Shown here: piece by piece, positions 41,284 to 48,140 of the stretch | How positions within the stretch are numbered: position 1 is the first letter of the stretch | How the letters are laid out: each line of letters begins with the position of its first letter | Source of the DNA: Viridibacterium sediminicola | Lineage (GTDB): Bacteria > Pseudomonadota > Gammaproteobacteria > Burkholderiales > Rhodocyclaceae | Length of the DNA stretch: 64,000 nt | Reading direction: 5' to 3' | NCBI RefSeq assembly: GCF_039631295.1 | Contig: NZ_JBDIVE010000010.1 | Coordinates: 62,001 to 126,000, forward strand | Notes under the pieces: generated by a model | The model's database searches: none | What the model saw: only the letters and a program-made list of their open reading frames with translations | What the model was told of the DNA's origin: nothing | Program-made: the position numbers and the translations under genes

Positions 41284-42441
41284 ATGATGGACAGCGACTG
41301 GATTGCATTGTCGGAAGCCGATGTCGATGAACGTGAGTCGCAGCTGCTGGCGCACGTCCTGCAGTCGGGGCGGCTGTCGAGCGGTCCGATGGTCGAAGCC
41401 TTCGAATCGGTGTTCGCCGATTTTCATGAACGCAAGTACGCCATCGCCGTTTCCAGCGGCATGACCGGTAGCTGGCTGGCGCTGCGTGCGCTGGGTATCG
41501 GGCCGGGCGATGAGGTGATTGCCAGTGCCTACAGCTGGCACCACATTGCCCACGCCATCGTGCATGTCGGTGCGACGCCGGTGTTTGCCGATATCGATTA
41601 CTGGTCAGGTTCGATTGCGCCGAAGTCGGTTGAAGAACGCATCACGCCGAAGACCCGCGCGATCATCGCCGCCAACTGCAATGGCCATCCGGCGGCATGG
41701 AAGGAGTTGCGTGAGATTGCCACGCGCCACGGCCTGCGCCTGATCGAGGACTCCACCGAAGCCATCGCCTCGCGCTATGGCGAGGACCTGGTCGGCAGCT
41801 TTGGCGACATGTCGATCTTCGACCTTTCGCAACCGCTGGCAGTCTCCTGCGGCGAGGGCGGCATGGTGCTCACCGATGATGCCGATCTGGCGTCCGAGCT
41901 GCGCTACCTGCGCTCACATTCGCTGGGTGATCGCATGTCGGTGTCGGTCGGTAGCCGGGTGCCGATGCAGGCCTGCATGAGCGATCTGGCTGCTGCGGTC
42001 GGCATCGCGCAGATGGAGCGCATTTACGAAATCCTCGCGCGGCGCAAGAAAGTCGAGACCTGGTATCACGAAGTCATGCAGACCTTCGAGGGCATCAAAC
42101 CGCCCTATATCGCCGATGAGGTGACCGAGGTGCACTGGATGCTCTACGTGGTGCATCTGGGCAAGCGCTTTACTGCCAGCGCGCGCGAAAAGCTGATCGA
42201 AGACCTCGACGACGAAGCCATCGAAGTCGCTGCCTATTCGCGCCCCTTGCACCAGCAGTTTCATTACACCCACTACGGCTATCGCAAGGGCGTGGGGGGG
42301 CTGTCGAACACCGAGCGGATCGCCGACCGCTCCCTCGCCTTGCCCTTCCATGGCTTCATCGACGAGGACGAAGTGCGTTTCGTCGTCGGCACCTTGAAGG
42401 ACGCGGCGACCAATGTGGGCGCCGGCGTCCCGATTTATTGA
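41284..42441 (+). CDS. nif-associated DegT/AHBA-synthase-like protein lacking the PLP lysine
   Basis: 385 aa with the fold-type-I aminotransferase layout of the DegT/DnrJ/EryC1/StrS family: FHERKYAIAVSSGMTGSWLA, GPGDEVIASAYSWHHIAHAI, LIEDSTEAIASRYG, CGEGGMVLTDD, SYSRPLHQQ-like C-terminal region. The lysine expected five residues before GEGG is a leucine (PLAVSCGEGG), and the usual ring-stacking His/Gln after EDxx is Glu. It is therefore unlikely to form the PLP Schiff base. AGGAG precedes the ATG. Probably a binding protein or pseudoenzyme; the role is unknown. Confidence 0.82.
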   Translation: MMDSDWIALSEADVDERESQLLAHVLQSGRLSSGPMVEAFESVFADFHERKYAIAVSSGMTGSWLALRALGIGPGDEVIASAYSWHHIAHAIVHVGATPVFADIDYWSGSIAPKSVEERITPKTRAIIAANCNGHPAAWKELREIATRHGLRLIEDSTEAIASRYGEDLVGSFGDMSIFDLSQPLAVSCGEGGMVLTDDADLASELRYLRSHSLGDRMSVSVGSRVPMQACMSDLAAAVGIAQMERIYEILARRKKVETWYHEVMQTFEGIKPPYIADEVTEVHWMLYVVHLGKRFTASAREKLIEDLDDEAIEVAAYSRPLHQQFHYTHYGYRKGVGGLSNTERIADRSLALPFHGFIDEDEVRFVVGTLKDAATNVGAGVPIY

Positions 42442-42463
42442 GCCATCCAACAAGGAAAATGTC

Positions 42464-43291
42464 ATGACCCTGCCAGCCGAACTCGAAGCCAGCCTGCGTG
42501 CCGGCACCCTCATTCCCTATCTGGGCGCGCATGTACTCTCGCTCGCGCCCGATTATCCCGTTCCCGCTTCGCCGGAGGCGCTGGTGGCCTTGCTGACGGC
42601 CAAGGTGACGGTGCCGCACAAGATTCGTAACCGCCTCACCCAGGCTGCGCAGTTCATCGAGAACTTCAAGCACCGCAAGACCCTGGTCGACCAGATGAAT
42701 GCCGCGTTTGCCGCCGCGCCGGTGCCGGGTGCCTTGCACGCCTGGCTGGCCTCGCTGCATCTGCCGCTGATCGTCGATTCCTGGTATGACGAGGCGATGG
42801 CTGCCGCCTTGCAGGCAGAAGGCATCAAGTGGGGTGAGGTGCAGGGTCTGTCGCAGTCCGAACATTTCGGCACCTGGACCGGCTGGTACGACGGCAATGG
42901 CAATCCGGTGCCTGACCGTGCGCCCGACTGGCAGACCATCCTCTACAAGCCCATCGGCTGCAGTAGTCCGGCGGCCAATTATCTGGTCTCGGATACCGAC
43001 TACGTCGAAGTGCTGACCGAAATCGACATCCAGACGCCGATTCCGGCCGAGATCCAGAGCCTGCGCACGGGCAAGAATTTCCTGTTCATCGGCTGTCGTT
43101 TCAATGACCAGCTCACGCGTACTTTCGCGCGCCAGATCATGAAGCGCTCCAGCGACAAGCATTGGGCGATCCTGCCCGATGAGCCGACGCGCATGGAAGC
43201 GAAGTTCCTCAGCGAGCAATCGATAACCCGCATCGACATGCCTCTTGCCGACTTTGTCGCCGAGATCACGTCAATGTCTCAACCCGCATGA
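42464..43291 (+). CDS. SIR2-like domain protein, nif-associated
   Basis: 275 aa. A Rossmann-like SIR2_2 domain is suggested by LIPYLGAHVLSLAP near the N-terminus, LPLIVDSWYDEAM, KPIGCSSPAANYLVSDTDYV and GKNFLFIGCRFNDQLTR. SIR2-like proteins bind or cleave NAD+. It lies 22 bp after the DegT-like gene in the same operon. Whether it is catalytic, and its target, are unknown. Confidence 0.8.
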   Translation: MTLPAELEASLRAGTLIPYLGAHVLSLAPDYPVPASPEALVALLTAKVTVPHKIRNRLTQAAQFIENFKHRKTLVDQMNAAFAAAPVPGALHAWLASLHLPLIVDSWYDEAMAAALQAEGIKWGEVQGLSQSEHFGTWTGWYDGNGNPVPDRAPDWQTILYKPIGCSSPAANYLVSDTDYVEVLTEIDIQTPIPAEIQSLRTGKNFLFIGCRFNDQLTRTFARQIMKRSSDKHWAILPDEPTRMEAKFLSEQSITRIDMPLADFVAEITSMSQPA

Positions 43292-43313
43292 AGCCAGCAA
43301 AGGAGATTTGATC

Positions 43314-43610
43314 ATGCCCATCCTCACCCTCGTGCCCTCCGGCATCAAGACTGAAGTTGCACCCGGTACCAACTTGCTTGCAGCGATCCTCGCTGCCGGC
43401 GAAAAGCTCGTCAGCAAGTGCGGCGGCGAAGCCAAGTGCGGCGCCTGCCACGTGTATGTCAATGAAGGTCGCAAGAGCTTGTCGAAAGCGACCAAGCCCG
43501 AGCACGCCAAGCTCGACGAGATCGTCGGCGTCAGCTCCAAGTCGCGTCTGGCCTGCCAGGCCCAGATGGGCGAAGAGGACGTGACTGTCGAGATCCTCAG
43601 CTTCGTATAA
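43314..43610 (+). CDS. [2Fe-2S] ferredoxin, nif operon
   Basis: 98 aa. The cluster motif CGGEAKCGAC (C-x5-C-x2-C, about 37-45) plus LACQAQ near residue 81 complete the four ligands. AAGGAG precedes the ATG. It is different from the ferredoxins at 176 and 58813, and is probably an electron carrier for nitrogenase or its assembly. Confidence 0.92.
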   Translation: MPILTLVPSGIKTEVAPGTNLLAAILAAGEKLVSKCGGEAKCGACHVYVNEGRKSLSKATKPEHAKLDEIVGVSSKSRLACQAQMGEEDVTVEILSFV

Positions 43611-43653
43611 ACGCAGTGCCATAAATTCAATACCCAACAAGAGAGATCACATC

Positions 43654-43890
43654 ATGAGTTACGACGCCATCAAGGCTGACCGCAGCCTCTGTACCGGTTA
43701 CCGCAAGGGCCTCGCCGGCAAATGCAATGGACAACTGTATCGCTGCGAGTGCGGCGCGGTCGGTTGCCGTCAGACTTACGACGACAACTGCTCCGAGCAG
43801 CTCTTCAACGTCAACTGGAAGTGCAACAAGTGTGGTGCGGTGGCCAAGTACGAAGGCCCGCTCAACTTCGTCAATCGCATCGGCGCTTGA
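43654..43890 (+). CDS. small Cys-rich (zinc-ribbon-like) protein
   Basis: 78 aa with nine cysteines, including paired motifs CECGAVGC and CNKCG, typical of a zinc ribbon or small metal site. AGAGAG precedes the ATG. It is encoded between a ferredoxin and a nif-paralogue gene. No family recognised; metal delivery or RNA/protein binding are both possible. Confidence 0.75.
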   Translation: MSYDAIKADRSLCTGYRKGLAGKCNGQLYRCECGAVGCRQTYDDNCSEQLFNVNWKCNKCGAVAKYEGPLNFVNRIGA

Positions 43891-43971
43891 TGTCGTGCCA
43901 CGCAGGCTGGCTGCAGGGCCGCAAGTCCTGCAGCGGGCCACTTTGCAAATGAATACCACCGGACACGCCGC

Positions 43972-44325
43972 ATGTTCAGCGCAGCCGTATTGCATACGAT
44001 AGAAGAAGCCGGCGCCGGCATCCTGATTCTCACCGAGGGTCTGGAGCGCGATGAATTCCTGCGCTCGCGATTGACCCGCGCCGAGGTTAGTCGCCAGCTG
44101 CTGACCCTGGGGAGCAGCCTTGCCCAGTTGCCGCCCGAGGCACATACGGCGATGCCGGAAATCGGTTGGGACGGCTGGCGGACCTCTGTGCGCATCCTCG
44201 CTGCGCCGGGGCCGGAACAGGATGAAACCCTGTGGTTTGCCGTCACCTCCCTGGTGCCGGCAACGATGATGTGGCTGCGCGTCTATCGCGAAAGCCAGCC
44301 GGGCATGTTCAGTTTCTCTGCCTGA
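43972..44325 (+). CDS. small nif-associated protein, paralogue of the gene at 29107
   Basis: 117 aa. It shares with the protein at 29107 the core SRLTRAE, QLPPE, MP-x-I-x-W-x2-WR, WF-x4-LVP and the terminal MFSFS. Position at the end of the nifB operon supports a nif link. No clear ribosome binding site, so the start is approximate. Function unknown. Confidence 0.72.
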   Translation: MFSAAVLHTIEEAGAGILILTEGLERDEFLRSRLTRAEVSRQLLTLGSSLAQLPPEAHTAMPEIGWDGWRTSVRILAAPGPEQDETLWFAVTSLVPATMMWLRVYRESQPGMFSFSA

Positions 44326-44402
44326 TTTCACCGCGCGCAAGCCCGCTGTATGGCATGCGCGTAGCGCTGCTGTCAGCGCTGCAATGCCCCCAATTCCGGT
44401 GT

Positions 44403-44416
44403 TTGACACAGGTCAA
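44403..44416 (+). promoter_or_regulatory. FNR/DNR-type inverted repeat
   Basis: TTGAC-ACAG-GTCAA is a perfect inverted repeat of the CRP/FNR family type, 115 bp before the next ATG. It could place the gene at 44531 under low-oxygen or nitrogen-oxide control. Confidence 0.45.
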
Positions 44417-44530
44417 TCAGCACGGCAATCCCTACTTGCCGGCAGGCCTGTCGTTTCCTAATCTGGATGCGCAGCTCATGCTGTACGCCCTTGAGGGGTG
44501 ATCGTTCTTTCACACAACAGGAGATTCAAG

Positions 44531-44827
44531 ATGGTTAGAGAGTTCTTCTACGGCGGTGACCGTTTCCGCGCCACATTGCATGGCCATGCTGGCAAGGAAG
44601 AGGTTTTCATCGTACAGATGCTCGAAGATGATGAAGAAGGTCCGGAAATTTCCCTGGACCGTTTCGAAGACCCGGCCAACGATCCGAGTGCCAGCATCGA
44701 GAGCGTGCTCACCATGCTCGTCGACCGCATGCGCTGCGAACAAGGTCTGCTCTCCAGCAACCAGGACGGTTTCGCATGGTCCGAAGGTCGCGTGCTGGCC
44801 AAGGTTCATAGCGGCGTCCAGCACTGA
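44531..44827 (+). CDS. hypothetical acidic protein
   Basis: 98 aa, begins MVREFFYGGDRFRATLHGHA, acidic middle (QMLEDDEEGPEISLDRFEDP) and a C-terminus containing WSEGRVLAKVHSG. ACAGGAGA precedes the ATG. No family recognised. An FNR-type palindrome lies upstream. Confidence 0.7.
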   Translation: MVREFFYGGDRFRATLHGHAGKEEVFIVQMLEDDEEGPEISLDRFEDPANDPSASIESVLTMLVDRMRCEQGLLSSNQDGFAWSEGRVLAKVHSGVQH

Positions 44828-44912
44828 TCATCACTTGATTGCAGGCCACCGGGGCCATACGAAGATCAATAACCCGGCCTGCTGAATCTCCTGCCAGTGC
44901 ATTCACAGCACT

Positions 44913-44968
44913 GCATGTCTTTCCCGCGCATTTCTTTCCTGCACATTTCTCTCCTGCAACGCTCTCCT
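44913..44968 (+). repeat. four imperfect 13-15-bp tandem repeats
   Basis: Units GCATGTCTTTCCC, GCGCATTTCTTTCCT, GCACATTTCTCTCCT and GCAACGCTCTCCT follow one another, ending 32 bp before the sigma-54 promoter at 45000. They may be a protein-binding array or simple slippage. Confidence 0.6.
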
Positions 44969-44999
44969 GCATTTGTCAGCCCCATCCCACTCCTTTGTC

Positions 45000-45015
45000 C
45001 GGCACCGTTCTTGCA
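45000..45015 (+). promoter_or_regulatory. sigma-54 promoter of the 45049-45862 gene pair
   Basis: CGGCACCGTTCTTGCA has the GGCAC and TTGCA boxes at exact spacing, 34 bp before the ATG at 45049. No perfect NifA site was found; TGC-N10-ACA at 44892 is one base off. Confidence 0.75.
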
Positions 45016-45048
45016 CTGAGCCTTTCACCGAGTCGAGGAGGCCTGCAA

Positions 45049-45405
45049 ATGTCGCGTTCCTGTCGCATCCGTATTCAATCCGACGCATTGCCGGCGCCCG
45101 CCGCCTTGCAAGCCGCCATCAAGGCTCTGGGTTTCAAGCTTGATCTGGAAGGTCTCGACGTCGCATCCGCCAGCGGCTTTCAAGGCTGCGTGCTCGATGG
45201 CGAAGACGCAGGCTTCACGATCACCGCTGAAGAAGATGGCCTGAGCCTGCGCTGGTCGGGAGATGCGCGCGAGCAATGCGCAGCCTTGATGCTGGCCGCT
45301 GCGCTGCAATCGCTGCTTGGCGCCGAGGTCAGCGTTGCTGCGGGCGCGCCCGTCGATGCCGCCGGGCTCAAGGCGCGCGTCAGCGAACTGCTTGAAGAAA
45401 TGTGA
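45049..45405 (+). CDS. hypothetical protein under sigma-54 control
   Basis: 118 aa. Two half-domains are suggested: SCRIRIQSDALPAPAALQAA and GFTITAEEDGLSLRWSGDAR, ending in an amphipathic helix (VDAAGLKARVSELLEEM). GAGGAG precedes the ATG and a -24/-12 promoter lies just upstream, so it should be expressed with nif genes. Family not recognised. Confidence 0.75.
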   Translation: MSRSCRIRIQSDALPAPAALQAAIKALGFKLDLEGLDVASASGFQGCVLDGEDAGFTITAEEDGLSLRWSGDAREQCAALMLAAALQSLLGAEVSVAAGAPVDAAGLKARVSELLEEM

Positions 45406-45412
45406 GGCGGCG

Positions 45413-45862
45413 ATGAGTGATACACGCGAACTGCTGCAGGCCAATCGCCTGATCCTTTGCCACTTCGACAGCTACAGCACGGCGCTGGTGTTTGCGCGCT
45501 GGCCCGATGGTTCGCTGCTCGCGCCAGCACCGCTGCCGGCCACGGCGAGCCTGGTCGAGGCGCCGGCCGAGCTGGCGTCTGTGCATGCCGCGCAGCCGGT
45601 GTGTGCTGCAGGCATCGCACAGCTTGCGCTGGACGAGGCCGAGCTTGTCTACGTGGGTGATTTCGATGCCTGGGCGGCGAGTGAGGAAGGGCTGATCCGC
45701 ATCCATCTGCTGCGCTTTACCAACTTCGAAGCACCGGCGCATCGCATCGAAGGCGCGGGTGGCGTGTTCCGTCCGATCAGTGCCCTGCGCGGCGCGGCGG
45801 CCATCGAGCTACCCCTGGTGCGCAAGGTCTTCGATCTGATCATGGGTGGTGGCGGGCGTTAG
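45413..45862 (+). CDS. hypothetical protein, second gene of a sigma-54 operon
   Basis: 149 aa, no membrane segment; contains LILCHFDSYSTALVFARWPD and a C-terminus with RPISALRGAAAIELPLVRKV. It starts 7 bp after the preceding stop. Its TAG stop is formed by the first three bases of the hairpin repeat at 45860. Family not recognised. Confidence 0.72.
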   Translation: MSDTRELLQANRLILCHFDSYSTALVFARWPDGSLLAPAPLPATASLVEAPAELASVHAAQPVCAAGIAQLALDEAELVYVGDFDAWAASEEGLIRIHLLRFTNFEAPAHRIEGAGGVFRPISALRGAAAIELPLVRKVFDLIMGGGGR

Positions 45863-46128
45863 GGCGTGCTCACAGTAGGCGAGGGGATTGCGTTGAGGAC
45901 TATGGCTTGCGGGACAAGGCGTGCGACGCGGTGCGGGGTGGCTCCCACGCACAAGGAGCGCAACGCAGTAGCGCAGGCCATAGTCCTCAACCCGAAGGGC
46001 TCGGACGAAATGGGCGCATGGCTGCGTTGCGGCGACTCGCCAGGAGACTACCCTGCCAGCGTCGCCGCGCCTTGCCCTGCACCCATTGCGTGCGAGCGCA
46101 ACCCCTCGCCTACTGTGAACACGCCCTA
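45860..46128. repeat. three-hairpin palindromic repeat, copy 1
   Basis: Bounded by inverted ends TAGGGCGTGCTCACA and TGTGAACACGCCCTA. The outer stem continues as GTAGGCGAGGGG(A)TTGCG against CGCAACCCCTCGCCTAC with a one-base A bulge. Inside are two further hairpins: GTTGAGGACTATGGCTTGCG (45892-45911) with its complement at 45972-45991, and GCTCGGACGAAATGGGCGCA (45999-46018) with a complement at about 46079-46098. It separates convergent genes and supplies the TAG stop of both. A second copy is at 62380-62651. Confidence 0.85.
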
Positions 46129-46521
46129 GGCCCTCATCTCACGCATGAAGTCTTCCGCCCAGCGCTCCGCGCGTGGCAGGCAGAGCAGCAGGCGCGCTTG
46201 GTACTCGGGGATTGCGAAATACTCCGGGTCGTGCAGATAGGGGTTGTGCATCAGGCCGACATCGCGAGCGTCGTGACTGAGGTCGATGATGCGCCCGCCG
46301 ATGCGGTTGAACTGATGCGCGTAGTGTCCTTCGATGCTGCCACCGAACACCCGGCCGACAAACAGCGAGCCATATTTGCAGGCGCCGGAAAGATCTTCAG
46401 GCGCGGCGATCTGCCGTTCCAGCGCCAGCTCGCACCACATGCGGAAGACAAAGTCCTTGGCCAGTGCGAAGTTGAGATTGGTGTAGGGCATTTGCGCCTC
46501 ACGCAGTGCGATGAGATTCAT
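46126..46521 (-). CDS. small protein with possible transglutaminase-like Cys-His-Asp set
   Basis: 131 aa. SGACKYGSLFVGRVFGG, EGHYAHQFNRIGGRIIDLSH place a cysteine, histidine and aspartate in the order of transglutaminase/NlpC-type folds. The end has YFAIPEYQARLLLCLPRAER. The ATG at 46521 has GGAGCC upstream; ATG 46491 (MPYTNLNFALAKDF) is an alternative. Downstream of a GST gene in a nif-linked minus-strand cluster. The fold assignment is tentative. Confidence 0.62.
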   Translation of the reverse strand: MNLIALREAQMPYTNLNFALAKDFVFRMWCELALERQIAAPEDLSGACKYGSLFVGRVFGGSIEGHYAHQFNRIGGRIIDLSHDARDVGLMHNPYLHDPEYFAIPEYQARLLLCLPRAERWAEDFMREMRA

Positions 46522-46576
46522 GCTGAGGCTCCGCTCGATGTGTGGTGTGGCAGGCAACTGGAAGGCGCTGCGCTGA

Positions 46577-47194
46577 TCAGTTGCGATAGCCTTCTTCGAT
46601 AAGCACGCGCTGTACCACAGGCCGGCTGCGCATCAGCGCGTAGTGTGCTTGCAAGCGCGGCGGCAGGGGAATGCCCAGCTTGTCGGCCCAGAATTCGACA
46701 TAGAACAGCGCCGGGTCAGCAATCGTGAAAGTGCCAATGGCATAAGCGCCATCGGTCACTTGTGCGTCCAGAATGCTGAAGGCCTTGTCGACGATCTCGC
46801 GACCACGAAGTTTGATGGCCGCGTGATCGGTGGCACTGGTGCTGAAGGCATCGGTGGTGAAGATGCGCGCAAAGCCCTGTCCGTGCAGCACCGAGCTGAC
46901 GTAAGAGATGATCTCCATGACGCGTGCGGCGGCATCGGCCTCCTCAGGCAGCAGCTTGGCGCGTGGATAGCTGCGCGCGAGCCAGAACGAGATCGCAAGA
47001 TAGTCGCTCAGTGGCGTGCCGTCATTGCGCACCAGTGTAGGAATCGTGCTCTTCGGATTGATTGCGACATAGTCGGCCCGGAGGTGATCGCCCGCAGGCA
47101 GATTGATGATCCAGGCCTCGAAGGGCAGTTCGAGCTCTTCGAGCAGGATGTGTATGCCGGTCGTGCACGAGCCGGGCGCCATATAGAGTTTCAT
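46577..47194 (-). CDS. glutathione S-transferase family protein, nif-associated
   Basis: 205 aa. The N-terminal thioredoxin-like domain (MKLYMAPGSCTTGIHILLEE; INPKSTIPTLVRNDGTPLSD with the cis-proline) and the helical C-terminal domain (SILDAQVTDGAYAIGTFTIA then DP) are typical. GST homologues recur in proteobacterial nif clusters. It overlaps the upstream gene by 4 bp. Confidence 0.9.
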   Translation of the reverse strand: MKLYMAPGSCTTGIHILLEELELPFEAWIINLPAGDHLRADYVAINPKSTIPTLVRNDGTPLSDYLAISFWLARSYPRAKLLPEEADAAARVMEIISYVSSVLHGQGFARIFTTDAFSTSATDHAAIKLRGREIVDKAFSILDAQVTDGAYAIGTFTIADPALFYVEFWADKLGIPLPPRLQAHYALMRSRPVVQRVLIEEGYRN

Positions 47195-47490
47195 GTGCTG
47201 CTTTCTCCGAACTGGATGATCTGCGCATCTTCGTCTTCGTCCGGCCCCTGGATGCGTGCTTCGAGCAGGGTGCCGGCGGCGCTCCAGCGATAGTCGTGGC
47301 GCATCTCGACTTCGCCGTACACCAGCTTTTCGCAGCTGATCATGCGTCCGGCCTCGTCGTAGCAGGCGCGGAACCAGGTGTTGCGGTTGCGCAGCGCATC
47401 GGCCGGCAGCTCTTCGAGCAGCTGCAAAGGCAGCTTGATGCCGCTGTAGCTGAGGAAGTAGCGCTCGCGGCTCGCGGTGGTGGTACTCAT
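47191..47490 (-). CDS. nif-associated small protein (DUF6156-like)
   Basis: 99 aa. It starts STTTASRERYFLSYSGIKLP, then LQLLEELPADALRNRNTWFR, and has an acidic tail (GPDEDEDAQIIQFGES). Related proteins follow nif genes in other diazotrophs; the DUF number is from memory and should be treated as tentative. It overlaps the GST gene. Confidence 0.7.
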   Translation of the reverse strand: MSTTTASRERYFLSYSGIKLPLQLLEELPADALRNRNTWFRACYDEAGRMISCEKLVYGEVEMRHDYRWSAAGTLLEARIQGPDEDEDAQIIQFGESST

Positions 47491-47531
47491 GTTGCTTGGT
47501 CTCCCTGTGTTCTTGTCGTGGAGCAGTGGTG

Positions 47532-47699
47532 ATGAATGTTCAACAACTGATCAAGGCGCTGCGTGAATTGCCGCCCGGCGCGACGGTCCTGCTCGAAGGC
47601 GATGCCGGTTACTCGCCGCTGGGCGGCATCAGTTTGCAAGAGGGCGAAGGCGGCATGCCCGATGAAGTGATCCTGCTACCGGACATGACGCCTGACTGA
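47532..47699 (+). CDS. very small hypothetical protein
   Basis: 55 aa: begins MNVQQLIKALRELPPGATVL and ends in acidic PDMTPD. It lies between minus-strand nif-linked genes and points the other way. Ribosome binding site is weak (GGAGCAGTG). Homologous short proteins occur near phage or nif genes; the call rests mainly on its protein-like composition. Confidence 0.5.
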   Translation: MNVQQLIKALRELPPGATVLLEGDAGYSPLGGISLQEGEGGMPDEVILLPDMTPD

Positions 47700-47708
47700 T
47701 AGCGGCGC

Positions 47709-48140
47709 TCAGCCCGGCGTGCACTGGCTGCTGCCCATGTTGGCGGCGCAGCCTTCGGCCTGCTTGGCGGGACGTGCCGCATCCTGTGCGCTGAGTCCGA
47801 TCCAGGCGTCGACCGCTGCCGGATCAAAGCCGACCCGACGTGTCTCGCCGACCTGCATCAGCGGGCGGCGGATCAGCAGCGGCTCGTCCAGCAGCGCCTG
47901 TAAGGCGGCGTCGGCATCGAGCTGTTCCGGCACGACCTCGCCGGACTTCACGCGTGGCGCCGCACGATTGAACCACTCGACCACCGGCAGGCCGCCGAGG
48001 AAGGCGAGCAGACTCTCGCGGCTCCATGGCCAGCTCAGCAGATCGCGCACCTCGAGGGTGTGGCCGGCGCTTTGCAGCCAGGCTTTTTGCTTGGCGTTGC
48101 CGCCGCAACCGGGTTTTTCCCAGAACAGGATGTGGCTCAT
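47709..48140 (-). CDS. nitrogenase-associated ArsC-family protein (NifO-like)
   Basis: 143 aa. A thioredoxin-fold ArsC/Spx family member: SHILFWEKPGCGGNAKQKAW places the cysteine at about residue 12, then SWPWSRESLLAFLGG and LLIRRPLMQVGETRRVGFD. This is the pattern of nitrogenase-associated proteins such as Azotobacter NifO. Its ATG overlaps the rhodanese gene stop. Confidence 0.88.
   Translation of the reverse strand: MSHILFWEKPGCGGNAKQKAWLQSAGHTLEVRDLLSWPWSRESLLAFLGGLPVVEWFNRAAPRVKSGEVVPEQLDADAALQALLDEPLLIRRPLMQVGETRRVGFDPAAVDAWIGLSAQDAARPAKQAEGCAANMGSSQCTPG

Noticed and set aside
41165..41329. 54-codon Cys-containing frame after the 87-aa nif gene
   Set aside because: It overlaps the well-supported start and ribosome site of the DegT-like gene by 46 bp; composition does not look like a conserved protein.
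44351..44366. TGGCATGCGCGTAGCG as a sigma-54 promoter for the gene at 44531
   Set aside because: Spacing fits, but the -12 box reads TAGC rather than TTGC and the distance to the gene is about 165 bp; too weak to list.
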